This document shows, piece after piece, positions 1 to 7,946 of a DNA stretch of 64,000 nucleotides. Where the stretch lies: assembly GCA_963786985.1 (NCBI GenBank), contig CAWBBL010000031.1:62001-126000 (forward strand), in the 5' to 3' direction. The notes below the pieces were generated by a model. The model worked only from the letters and a program-made list of their open reading frames with translations, ran no database searches and had not been told where the DNA came from. This DNA is from Desertimonas sp963786985 (GTDB taxonomy: Bacteria > Actinomycetota > Acidimicrobiia > Acidimicrobiales > Ilumatobacteraceae). Every line of letters begins with the position of its first letter. Positions within the stretch are counted from its first letter, which is position 1. The position numbers and the translations under genes are program-made.

Positions 1-2
1 TC

Positions 3-791
3 CTCACTCGGCTCACGCTGCGGGCGTGGATGGCCCTCACGCTGTCGTTCCTCTACCTGCCGTTGGCGGTGGTGGCGATCCTTTCCTTCAACACGGCGAC
101 GTCGCTGTCGTGGCCACCCCAGGGCTTCACGCTCGACTGGTGGCGCCAGGCGTGGGAGACCGACGGGCCGCGCGAGGCGCTGTGGAACTCCGTCAAGGTG
201 GCATTGGCGGCCACGGCGATCGCCCTCGTGCTCGGCACGCTCGCCGCCTTCGCCATGCAGCGCTTCCGGTTCTTCGGGCGCAACACCTACTCGTTCCTGT
301 TCGTCCTGCCGATCGCCCTGCCCGGCATCGTCACCGGCGTCGCCCTGCAGAACACGTTCTCGCGCACGATCAACCTCGGCTTGTTCGAGTTCCGCATCGG
401 GTTCGGCTTCCACTCGCTGGTCATCGCCCACGCCACGTTCTGCATCGTCCTCGCCTACAACAACGTCGTCGCCCGACTGCGGCGCTCGAGCCCCAACCTG
501 CTCGAGGCGTCCGCCGACCTCGGGGCCCACGGCAGCCAGACGTTCCGCTACGTGACGTTCCCGCTGATGCGCTCGGCGATGCTCGCCGGCGGGATCCTCG
601 CCTTCGCCCTCAGCTTCGACGAGATCATCGTCACGACGTTCACCGCCGGATCGGGATACGAGACGTTGCCGCAGTGGATCTTCGCCAACATCAGCAGGCC
701 GAACAACGTGCCGCTGGTGAACGTGATGGCGACGGTGGTGATGGTCGTGTCGATTCCCCTCGCGTGGCTCGCCCAGCGGCTCAGCGACTGA
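3..791 (+). CDS. ABC transporter permease, spermidine/putrescine (PotC) type, 5' end outside window
   Basis: Integral membrane subunit of a binding-protein-dependent ABC importer, of the type used for spermidine/putrescine and related cations. The reading frame is open to the left edge, and residues before the first in-window ATG (position 30) still read as protein (LTRLTLRAW), so the gene starts upstream. The visible part begins in the first membrane helix (LYLPLAVVAILSFN, a PotC hallmark). The cytoplasmic EAA loop that contacts the ATPase is seen as EASADLGAHG...FPL near residue 155. Several further hydrophobic segments follow. The stop is TGA at 789-791. Partner ATPase and binding protein would lie to the left. 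Substrate is not decidable from this subunit alone. Confidence 0.85.
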   Translation, partial: LTRLTLRAWMALTLSFLYLPLAVVAILSFNTATSLSWPPQGFTLDWWRQAWETDGPREALWNSVKVALAATAIALVLGTLAAFAMQRFRFFGRNTYSFLFVLPIALPGIVTGVALQNTFSRTINLGLFEFRIGFGFHSLVIAHATFCIVLAYNNVVARLRRSSPNLLEASADLGAHGSQTFRYVTFPLMRSAMLAGGILAFALSFDEIIVTTFTAGSGYETLPQWIFANISRPNNVPLVNVMATVVMVVSIPLAWLAQRLSD

Positions 792-802
792 CGGCAACGC
801 GC

Positions 803-808
803 TAGAAA
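803..808 (+). promoter_or_regulatory. Possible -10 box (TAGAAA) of leaderless type for the CYTH gene
   Basis: TAGAAA lies 6 nt before the ATG at 815 and no Shine-Dalgarno sequence is present. The spacing matches stronger examples elsewhere in the window. It is the weakest of the set because position 6 is A rather than T. Confidence 0.3.
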
Positions 809-814
809 GCCCAC

Positions 815-1285
815 ATGGCGCGAGAGATCGAACGCAAATGGGTCGCCGAGCGACCGCCCGGGCCCGAGCTGCTCGGCGCCGGCACTCCCCTGCGCCAGGG
901 CTACGTCGCCATCGACGGCGACGTCACGGTGCGTGTCCGTATCGCCCCCGAACAGGCGTGGCTGACGATCAAGGGTGGCGACGAAGGTCTCGATCGCACC
1001 GAGGTCGAAGTCGACCTCGACCTCGACGAAGCCGAGGACCTCTGGCGGTACACCGGCGATCGCCGCCTGGAGAAGGCCCGCCATCGCGTTGCCGTCGGCG
1101 AGTACACGGCCGAGGTCGACCTGTTCGGCGGTGCGCTCAGCGGCCTGTGCCTCGTCGAGGTCGAGTTCCCGTCGGTCGCCGCCGCCGAGGCGTTCAGCGC
1201 CCCGGACTGGTTCGGACGCGACGTCACCGGTCGACCGGGCTGGAGCAACGCATCGCTCGCCCTCCACGGCCTCCCGGTCGAATAA
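815..1285 (+). CDS. CYTH domain protein (inorganic triphosphatase / adenylate cyclase CyaB-like fold)
   Basis: 156-residue single-domain protein. The N-terminus carries the family signature ExExK as EIERKW (residues 4-9), followed by alternating charged strands (RVRI, WLTIK, EVEVDLDLDE) that line the triphosphate tunnel in CYTH enzymes. Members hydrolyse inorganic triphosphate or other triphosphorylated substrates with divalent metal; which substrate applies here cannot be told. It stands alone, 23 bp after the ABC permease, and is convergent with the histidine kinase gene. A perfect 21-bp inverted repeat follows its stop. Confidence 0.88.
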   Translation: MAREIERKWVAERPPGPELLGAGTPLRQGYVAIDGDVTVRVRIAPEQAWLTIKGGDEGLDRTEVEVDLDLDEAEDLWRYTGDRRLEKARHRVAVGEYTAEVDLFGGALSGLCLVEVEFPSVAAAEAFSAPDWFGRDVTGRPGWSNASLALHGLPVE

Positions 1286-1300
1286 CGCCCCCGCGGATCG

Positions 1301-1348
1301 ACCGATGGGTGTTTAGGGGACGGAACGGTCCCCTAAACACCCATCGGT
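1301..1348. terminator. Perfect 21-bp inverted repeat between convergent genes, likely bidirectional terminator
   Basis: Arms at 1301-1321 and 1328-1348 are exact reverse complements with a 6-nt loop (GGAACG). The arm core is GGGTGTTTAGGGGAC. It lies 16 bp after the CYTH stop, and the right arm contains the stop codon (TAG, 1333-1335) of the histidine kinase on the other strand. No U-tract is seen, which is common for actinobacterial terminators. It could also be a member of a dispersed palindrome family. Confidence 0.7.
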
Positions 1349-2394
1349 GGTTGGTCGGGTTGGTGGCGGGGCAGGGTGGCCGTCAGCACGGCCCCACCGG
1401 CGGGTGCGTTGGCGGCGACCAGTGTGCCGCCGTGTCGCACCACGAGCTGACGGGCGATCGTCAGTCCGAGACCGCTACCGCCGGAGTCGGCGGCGCGGGC
1501 GAAGCGGTCGAAGATGCGCTCGGGATCGCCGGCGATTCCCGGTCCGGTGTCGGCGACGCTGAACACGGCGAGCTCGCCCGACTCGGCGGTCGTCAGGGTT
1601 ACGGCGCCGCCGGGGGGCGTGTGCCGAACGGCGTTGGTGAGCAGGTTGGTCAGCACCTGGATCAGGCGCACCGGGTCGGCATCGAGGTCGACGTCGGAAC
1701 CTGCGACGGAGAGGGCGATCTCCCGGCTCGCTGCGGTCGCCGCGACCGATGCGACGGCGTCGGCGGCGATCGTCTGTGCCGAAACGGACTCGAGGTGCAA
1801 CGTCAGGCGCCCGGCGTCGCCGAGGGCGAGCGTGCGGAGGTCCTCGACGAGCCGATCGAGGGTCCGTGTCTGCTCGCGCAGCATCGCCAGGTGGTCGTCG
1901 TCGCGTGGGTGGATGCCATCGAGCTGCGCCTCGATGCCGGCTTGCAGCACGGTCAGCGGTGTGCGCAGCTCGTGGGTCACGTCGGCGAGGAAGCGGCGCC
2001 GGGCGACCTCCGAGGCGTCGAGTCGCGCGGCCATCTCGTTGAACGCCGTGCCGAGCGTCCGCACCGCTCGCGGTCCCGCCGGCTGGACTCTCGCGGCATA
2101 GTCGCCGTCACCGATCCGCTCTGCGCCGTCGAGCAACTCGCTGACCGGGCCGGCGAGGCGTCGGTAGGCGACGACGGTCGCCAGCACGGCGGCACCGATC
2201 ACCGCCAACGCGACCGGCGGTGGCCCACGGCCGTCGCTCCCCCCGCGGTTGTTGCCCGAGAGCACACCGAAGAGCACCCCGACGCCGATCCAGATCACGA
2301 TGGCAACCACCGCGAAGCGCAGGAAGCGGCGCCGCCACCACATCGCTCCCGGGCCTCGCTGACTCGGTCCGGGTCCGTGCCAACCGTGGTTCAT
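1333..2394 (-). CDS. Sensor histidine kinase of a two-component system
   Basis: 353-residue membrane histidine kinase. Two membrane helices (about residues 24-46 and 61-78) are separated by only some 15 residues, so there is almost no extracytoplasmic sensing domain; it may sense within the membrane or through the small membrane protein encoded upstream. A HAMP region follows, then HisKA with the phospho-acceptor His141 in DVTHELRTPL, then the ATPase domain with N-box (QVLTNLLTNAVRHT), G1 (DTGPGI) and G2 (GSGLGL). The ATG overlaps the stop of the response regulator (TGATG), so the two are translationally coupled. Longer upstream reading in this frame is antisense-like read-through of the regulator gene and is not counted. 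Confidence 0.9.
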   Translation of the reverse strand: MNHGWHGPGPSQRGPGAMWWRRRFLRFAVVAIVIWIGVGVLFGVLSGNNRGGSDGRGPPPVALAVIGAAVLATVVAYRRLAGPVSELLDGAERIGDGDYAARVQPAGPRAVRTLGTAFNEMAARLDASEVARRRFLADVTHELRTPLTVLQAGIEAQLDGIHPRDDDHLAMLREQTRTLDRLVEDLRTLALGDAGRLTLHLESVSAQTIAADAVASVAATAASREIALSVAGSDVDLDADPVRLIQVLTNLLTNAVRHTPPGGAVTLTTAESGELAVFSVADTGPGIAGDPERIFDRFARAADSGGSGLGLTIARQLVVRHGGTLVAANAPAGGAVLTATLPRHQPDQPPMGV

Positions 2395-3085
2395 CACGGC
2401 TCGAACAACCGGTAGCCGACGCCGTGCACCGTCAGCAGGCGTCGGGGGCGTCGGTGGTCGGACTCGATCTTGCGCCGGAGGTTCTTGACGTGGGCATCGA
2501 TCGCCCGCTCCCCGGCTTCCACGGCGACCCCGTGAAGCTCCTCGAGCAGCTGTCCGCGCGTGAACACGCGACCCGGCGCGGCGGCCATCAGGGCGAGCAG
2601 GTCGAACTCCGAGGCGGTCAGCTCGACCACCTCGGCGCCGACCGTGACGCGGCGACGCACCGGATCGACGATCAGGTCGCCGACGACCAACGGCCCGTCG
2701 GCGCTTGATGTGGCCGCCGTGCTTCGCCGCAGCACGCGCGGATCCGGGCCAGCAACTCGCGGGGGCTGAACGGCTTGACGACGTAGTCGTCGGCGCCGAG
2801 CTCCAACCCGGCAACGCGATCTGCCTCGTCGCGGCGGGCGGTGAGCATGATGATCGGCACGCTCGATGCACGGCGCAGCTGGCGGGCGACATCGAGCCCG
2901 TCGATCCCCGGCAGGCCGAGGTCGAGCACGACGAGGTCGGGGGTGATCGAGCGCACGTGGCGCAGCGCCTCATCCCCCGACCTCGCCGTGGACACCCGAT
3001 ACCCCGCGTCGGCGAGGTAGTCGCGAACGACCTCGACGATCCGTGGCTCGTCGTCGACGACGAGAACGTGCACCACAGGGTTCAT
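2394..3085 (-). CDS. OmpR/PhoB-family response regulator, split by a one-base frameshift
   Basis: The N-terminal receiver domain starts at the ATG at 3085 (HVLVVDDEPRIVE, phospho-acceptor Asp in VVLDLGLPG, Lys in DYVVKPFSPREL). The C-terminal winged-helix DNA-binding domain (ELTASEFDLLALMA ... HVKNLRRKIE ... GVGYRLFEP) is in another frame. The frames join near 2735, within GCGCGTGCTGC: restoring one base gives the family-typical linker ARIRAVLRRS. Without it the receiver would end in an unrelated 20-residue tail. Either an assembly error or a genuine inactivating indel. It would phosphorelay with the adjacent kinase. The order membrane protein, regulator, kinase suggests one operon. Confidence 0.85.
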
Positions 3086-3118
3086 GATGCTGCCTCGGCG
3101 GAGCTGGCGTGGTGACGC

Positions 3119-3505
3119 TCAGCTCTCGTCAGTGGTCGGGGGGGTCGGCGGGATCGGCGGCGGCGAGCCCTCACCGTGTGCCCCGCGATGCCACTCGTCG
3201 AGCGATTGGTGCGGACCGTACGGATACCCGTACGGCCGGGGCTCACACCACGCCCGCCGCCGCGAGGCGACGAGCAGCACGATCCCGATGATGATCAACG
3301 GGAACACCAAGAAGCCGGGGAAGAACCCCGCCCCGCGATGCCAGTCGTCGACGATCACGGTGCGCACGGTCCCCCCACTTTCGCGGAGCACTTCTACATC
3401 GTTGGCGTTGCGCTCACCTGCTCGGTAGGCACCTGCGCCAACGAGGAGCAGCGCCGTCGCCACGAGCACGCCAGCGCCGATGCCGAGCAACCAGTTCCTG
3501 TTCAT
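3119..3505 (-). CDS. Small membrane protein heading the two-component operon, unknown function
   Basis: 128 residues. An N-terminal membrane helix (LLGIGAGVLVATALLLVGAGAY) is followed by a charged stretch, a second helix (FFPGFLVFPLIIIGIVLLVAS) and a tail rich in Gly, Tyr and Pro. Two ATGs are available, at 3511 and 3505. The Shine-Dalgarno AAGGAGG (3513-3519) is 1 nt from the first and 7 nt from the second, so 3505 is chosen. It lies 33 bp before the response regulator on the same strand. I do not recognise a family. Position suggests a role linked to the neighbouring signalling pair, but that is inference. Confidence 0.7.
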   Translation of the reverse strand: MNRNWLLGIGAGVLVATALLLVGAGAYRAGERNANDVEVLRESGGTVRTVIVDDWHRGAGFFPGFLVFPLIIIGIVLLVASRRRAWCEPRPYGYPYGPHQSLDEWHRGAHGEGSPPPIPPTPPTTDES

Positions 3506-3604
3506 GTCCATTCCTCCTTGTGACTCGGACGCCCTCCACGGTGCGACCGAGATGTGAAGGAGTCGTGAGCGGTCGTCGAGGATTCGATGAGCGCCGACCG
3601 GCGC

Positions 3605-4472
3605 TCAGGCGTACGCGCGGATCGCCTCAGACGCCGCGCCGACGTAGCCGCCACCGAACTTCACGGCGTGGACGACGAGCGGGGCGATCTGATGGAGGGC
3701 GACGCGGTCGGGCCAGCCGGCACCGAGCGGGTAGACGTCGTCATACGCCGCGAACACGGCGTCACCGAAGCCGCCGAACAGGCGCATCATCGCCAGGTCG
3801 AACTCACGATGCCCGCCGTGCGCCGCCGGGTCGATCAACCAGCTGACGCCCGCCGCGTCGACCACTCGATTGCCTGCCCACAGATCGCCGTGCAACCGGG
3901 CTGCCGGCTCGTCGGCGGCTGCGAACTCGCCGAGCCGGCCGGCCAGCGATTCCAGGCCGGCGATGGCCACCGGCGACAGCACCCCGCGAGCCAGCCGGGC
4001 GAGGGGCACGAGGCGCTGCGTGCCGTAGAACTCGGCCCAGGTCGCGCACGGTTCGTTGGGCAAGCCCACGACTTCCGGTGGTGCGACGATCCTCCCGACC
4101 GAACGCGGGTGCTCCGGCGCGGTGCAGCTCGGCGAGCTGGCGCCCGAACCGTGCCTCGTCGGACGACCCACGGAGACCCTCGTCGATCCACTCGAGGATC
4201 AGGAGGTTGGGATGCTCGTCGCGCACGGCGAGCACCGCCGGCACGGCCACCGCCTGCGGCGCGGCGAGCCAGCGCAAGCCGGCAGCCTCGGTGGAGAAGA
4301 ACTGTGGCGGCGCCGTCGGATGGGACTTGGCGAACACCCGCCGACCGTCGCCGAGGTCGACGCGCCACGAGCTGGCCACGTCGCCGCCGTGCACACGCGA
4401 CGCGCTCACAACCTCGTCGCCGAGCGCCGCGGCGATCGCCTCCCGCAGCGGCTGGTCGATCACGATGGGCAC
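3605..4472 (-). CDS. Fructosamine kinase family protein, split by a one-base frameshift
   Basis: Family members phosphorylate protein-bound fructosamines (or ribulosamines) and share the aminoglycoside-phosphotransferase fold. The N-terminal half, from the GTG at 4472, has the nucleotide-binding lobe (FAKSHPTAP, EAAGLRWLA, LLILEWIDEG, LAELHRAGAPAFG). The C-terminal half, in another frame, has the catalytic loop (RLHGDLWAGN), the metal-binding DPA (LIDPAAHGGHREFD) and the family tail. The frames join near 4083: removing one base gives DRRTTGSVGLPNEPCATW, close to the family pattern of xGxLPxPN before cATWaeFY. It is divergent from the RND transporter gene. Bacterial substrates are uncertain. 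Confidence 0.85.
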
Positions 4473-4535
4473 GACCGTAACCGGGTGGACGAACGCCTAC
4501 ATTGCACGGCGGGGACGTGAAAGGGGCAGGCCCGG

Positions 4536-7049
4536 ATGATGCAGCGATTCTGGTCATGGCTCGCCGTCGAGCTGGGCAAACGGGCCGGCCTCGTCGCCCT
4601 CGTCGGGTTGATCCTGACGATGGTCCTGGGCTTCGGAATCACCCGACTCGAGTTCGCCACGGGGCAGGACAGCTACCTCAACAAGGACGACGAGGTCTAC
4701 ATCGAGAACGTCGCCTACCAAGACCTCTTCGGCGGCCAGGCGATGCTCGGGCTCATCACGATGGACGACGGCCACACGATCGACGAGCTGTTCGACGCCG
4801 ACGGCATCGCCCAGTTCCGATCGCTGCACGACGACCTGATGGCCGACGAGGGCTCCTACGTCTCGGTGATCACGCCGCTCACCGTGCTCGAATACACCGA
4901 CATCCTCGTGCAGGGCAACACGCCGGGCGGTGACCCAGCCCGCGGGATCGCCGGGACGATCACGCTGCGGTCGGTCGAATCTGCCGAGCAAGGTAGCGAG
5001 GAGGCCCAGGCGCGCCTCGACGATTCCGTGCGCACCCTCGAACGCGCCGGAGAAGTCCCACCGGAGGACCGCACCGTCGACAACGCCGACTGGATCGACT
5101 TCCTGCTCTTCGACAACACCGGGGCGATCCGCCGGTCGCAGCTGACCTTCCTCAACGACCCGACACACGCGTCGATCGTCGTGCGTCTACCTGGCAACCT
5201 GTCGATCGACGACGAAGGCGTGCTGGCGGTGGCGGCGATGGATCGGATGAACGAGCTGTCGTTCCCGAACGCCACGGTCACCGCGACCGGGGCGCCGATC
5301 CTCCTCGACGACATCAACAACTACCTGCGCGGCGGGATGCTGATGCTCGGCGGGATCGCCGTGGCGATCATGACGTTGATCCTCCTCGTGTTGTTCGACG
5401 TCCGCTGGCGACTGCTCCCCCTCGCCGTGATCCTCGTCGGCGTCGTCTGGGCGTTCGGCCTCGCCGGCTATCTCGGCATCCCGTTGACGATCGTCACGAT
5501 CGCCGGACTTCCGGTGATGCTCGGCGTGGGCATCGACTACGCCATCCAGCTGCACGCGCGCGTCGAGGAAGAGGTCATCCTCGATAGATCCGAGCACCCG
5601 ATCCAAGAGACGGCGCGCAACCTCGGCCCGGCCCTCCTCGTCGTCACGTTCGACGCCATCTTCGCCTTCCTCGCCCTGCGCTTCGCCAAGGTGCCGATGA
5701 TCCGCGACTTCGGGCTGCTCCTCGCCGTGGGCATCGCCGTGATCTGCCTCAACTCGATCGTCATGCCGCTCGCCGCCCTCGGCATCCGCGAGTACCGCTC
5801 ACCGACGAAAGGCCGCGACTTCCGAGAGGGCGCCCTCGGCCGGCTGACCGTGTGGCTCGGCTCGCTGCCGCAGGCCTGCGCCATCCCCCTGGCCGTCGCC
5901 AGCGTGGCGATCTTCATCGGCGGCATCGCCGTCGAGGACGAGCTCACCCTGCAGACCGACCCGATCGAATGGGTCGATCAGTCGTCGCAAACCGTGCAGG
6001 ACATCCACACGATCGAGGACGAGGTCGGCACGGCGGGCGAGCTCGGCGTGTTCGTCGAGACCGACGACCTCTACACCAACGAGAACATGCAGTGGATGCA
6101 CGACTTCCGCATCGAACAGCTCGACAAGTTCGGGCCGGAGTCCGGCGCACCGCGCCAGCTGCTGACGACGAACAGCATCGAGCAGGTGCTGTCGGACATC
6201 ACCTACCTCGAGGGCTTCGGCTCGATCCCCCCGACCGGCGACGAGGCCGAGCTCGGGTGGGCCGTTGCGCCGCCCGACATCCAGGCCAGCCTCGCCACGC
6301 CCGACGGCACGGCAGGAAACATCGTGTTCCGCGTCAGTCCCGGATCGATCGAGGACCTCGCGGTGATCGTCAACGACGTTCGCGACAACATCGCCCCACC
6401 GGAAGGAACGGAGGCGACACCGTCGGGGCTCGCCGTCGTCGGCGTCGGCCTGCTCGAGAACCTCGAGGAGAACCGCGTCCTGCTCACCTACCTGGCGATG
6501 CTCTTCGTGTTCCTGTTCCTCGCCGTGCGGCTGCGTTCGATCATCCGCTCGTTGCTGTCGCTCGTCCCGGTGGCGATCGCCGTCGGTGCGGCATCGCTCG
6601 TCGCCTGGGCCGCCGGATTCAACCTCAGCCCGATGACCGCCGTCGGCGGGCCGCTCGTCATCGCCGCCTGCACCGAGTTCACGTCGTTGATCCTGCTGCG
6701 GTTCGTCGAGGAACGTGGCCGCGGGATCGAACCGCAAGAAGCCGTCGACGTCGTCGCCGGGCGCACCGGCCGGGCGTTCATCGTGTCCGGCCTGACGGCG
6801 ATCGCCGGCGTCGCCGTGCTGTCGTTCTCAACGCTGCCCTTGCTGCGCGACTTCGGTCGCGTCGTCGCGATGAACGTCGCCATCGCCCTGCTCAGCGCGC
6901 TCGTCGTGCTACCGCCGTTGCTCGTGTGGGCGGAGCGCCACGGTTGGGTGTCGCGTGGCCTGATCAAGGAGCCGGAACCGTTCATCGAGACGCCGTACGA
7001 GCGCGCCGACCCGAGCGACGCCGATCCTGCCCCGGCGACGACCACCTGA
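4536..7049 (+). CDS. RND/MMPL superfamily membrane transporter
   Basis: 837-residue exporter-like protein with the duplicated RND layout: one N-terminal helix, a large extracytoplasmic loop (about residues 35-240), a cluster of five helices (about 265-430), a sixth helix starting the second half (IPLAVASVAIFIGGIAV), a second large loop, and a final helix cluster (about 645-805). The central helix contains GVGIDYAIQL, typical of the intramembrane proton-relay region of this superfamily. The C-terminal tail is acidic and Pro-rich. No periplasmic adaptor gene is adjacent, as expected for MMPL-type proteins that act alone. Cargo (lipid, hopanoid or other) cannot be assigned. The start is the first of two ATGs, with AAAGGGG about 10 nt upstream. 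Confidence 0.85.
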   Translation: MMQRFWSWLAVELGKRAGLVALVGLILTMVLGFGITRLEFATGQDSYLNKDDEVYIENVAYQDLFGGQAMLGLITMDDGHTIDELFDADGIAQFRSLHDDLMADEGSYVSVITPLTVLEYTDILVQGNTPGGDPARGIAGTITLRSVESAEQGSEEAQARLDDSVRTLERAGEVPPEDRTVDNADWIDFLLFDNTGAIRRSQLTFLNDPTHASIVVRLPGNLSIDDEGVLAVAAMDRMNELSFPNATVTATGAPILLDDINNYLRGGMLMLGGIAVAIMTLILLVLFDVRWRLLPLAVILVGVVWAFGLAGYLGIPLTIVTIAGLPVMLGVGIDYAIQLHARVEEEVILDRSEHPIQETARNLGPALLVVTFDAIFAFLALRFAKVPMIRDFGLLLAVGIAVICLNSIVMPLAALGIREYRSPTKGRDFREGALGRLTVWLGSLPQACAIPLAVASVAIFIGGIAVEDELTLQTDPIEWVDQSSQTVQDIHTIEDEVGTAGELGVFVETDDLYTNENMQWMHDFRIEQLDKFGPESGAPRQLLTTNSIEQVLSDITYLEGFGSIPPTGDEAELGWAVAPPDIQASLATPDGTAGNIVFRVSPGSIEDLAVIVNDVRDNIAPPEGTEATPSGLAVVGVGLLENLEENRVLLTYLAMLFVFLFLAVRLRSIIRSLLSLVPVAIAVGAASLVAWAAGFNLSPMTAVGGPLVIAACTEFTSLILLRFVEERGRGIEPQEAVDVVAGRTGRAFIVSGLTAIAGVAVLSFSTLPLLRDFGRVVAMNVAIALLSALVVLPPLLVWAERHGWVSRGLIKEPEPFIETPYERADPSDADPAPATTT

Positions 7050-7051
7050 CC

Positions 7052-7100
7052 GTTTACGTCAGCTGGACGACCGATTGTGAGTCGTCGGTCTGACGCAAAC
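7052..7100. terminator. Imperfect inverted repeat between convergent genes
   Basis: Arms 7052-7071 and 7081-7100 pair over GTTTxCGTCAG at the ends and near the loop, with five mismatches. It lies immediately after the RND stop and 3 bp from the stop of the hydrolase on the other strand. The outer word GTTTGCGTCAG recurs at 9038 and, in variant form, at 48259, so it may belong to a dispersed repeat. Confidence 0.5.
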
Positions 7101-7103
7101 GAG

Positions 7104-7937
7104 CTAGACGTCGATGACGGCACCCTCGACCGCGGCGGCGACCGGCACGGTCGCCCCGCGGAACTCGTCGACCAGGGCGTCGACCTCGGCGTCAGTGCGG
7201 TCAGGGTCATGGTGGAAGAGCAGCAACCGCCCGACGTGACAACGCTCGGCCAGCGCCACCGCGTAGTTCGCAGCAGAGTGGCCGTAGTGCGGGCGGGTGG
7301 CGAGCTCTGCGGCCGTGAACTGGGCATCGTGGAGCAGCACGTCGACGCCTTCGACCAGCTCGCAGATGGCGTCGTGATACGGCCCCCAGCCATCAGGACC
7401 CGGCCCGAGGGCGATCGGGCCGTGGTCGGACACGTAGGCGATCGAACCGTCGCTGTCGCTGACGCGGAAGCCGAACGTGCGGCCGCCGGGGTGCGGGATC
7501 TCGCGAGCCACCACGGTGAAGCCCTCGACCTTCAAGGTCCCCTCGTCGAGAGCCTGGAACGACCATTGCCCGCACAGCTCGCCGGCATCGATCGGAAAGA
7601 ACGGTGGGGCCATCATGCCGTCGAGCCCGTGAGCGGGATCTCCGGCGACCGGAAGGTGAACGTCGATGCGGGCGTCGGGTCGGTCGCCGGCGCCGAAGAA
7701 CGGGATGCCTTGGGTGTGGTCCCAGTGGAGATGGCCGAGCAGCAGGGTGCCCTCGAACGGGGCATCGCCCATCAACTCGGCGACTCGGCGCATCCCGGTC
7801 CCACCGTCGAGCAACAGTCGGGGACTCCGCTCGCCGTGATGGGCGACGGCGACGCACGAGGTGTGCCCGCCGATGCGGGAATACGCCGCGCCCGGTGCCG
7901 GTGTCGAGCCCCGCACGCCACACAGGTGCAGGCGCAT
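7104..7937 (-). CDS. Metallo-beta-lactamase-fold hydrolase
   Basis: 277 residues with the MBL metal-binding motif HLHWDH (about residues 89-94), a later metal-ligand Asp in LLHDAQF, and a distal His in LLLFHHDP. Domains of this kind include phosphodiesterases (for example PhnP/RNase Z relatives) and cyclic-nucleotide phosphodiesterases. The gene starts 9 bp after the stop of the cyclic-nucleotide-binding gene and is in the same transcription unit. That pairing makes a cyclic-nucleotide phosphodiesterase activity an attractive but untested reading. The opening MRLHLCGVRGSTPAP is shared with many uncharacterised actinobacterial MBL proteins. Confidence 0.85.
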   Translation of the reverse strand: MRLHLCGVRGSTPAPGAAYSRIGGHTSCVAVAHHGERSPRLLLDGGTGMRRVAELMGDAPFEGTLLLGHLHWDHTQGIPFFGAGDRPDARIDVHLPVAGDPAHGLDGMMAPPFFPIDAGELCGQWSFQALDEGTLKVEGFTVVAREIPHPGGRTFGFRVSDSDGSIAYVSDHGPIALGPGPDGWGPYHDAICELVEGVDVLLHDAQFTAAELATRPHYGHSAANYAVALAERCHVGRLLLFHHDPDRTDAEVDALVDEFRGATVPVAAAVEGAVIDV

Positions 7938-7946
7938 CTCCAGTTC

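Noticed and set aside
2395..2973. Extended start of the histidine kinase upstream of 2394
   Set aside because: That part is an out-of-frame reading of the response regulator; the ATG at 2394 is coupled to its stop and followed by family sequence.
5799..6737. 312-codon minus-strand frame within the RND gene
   Set aside because: Shadow frame; the RND protein on the plus strand is complete.
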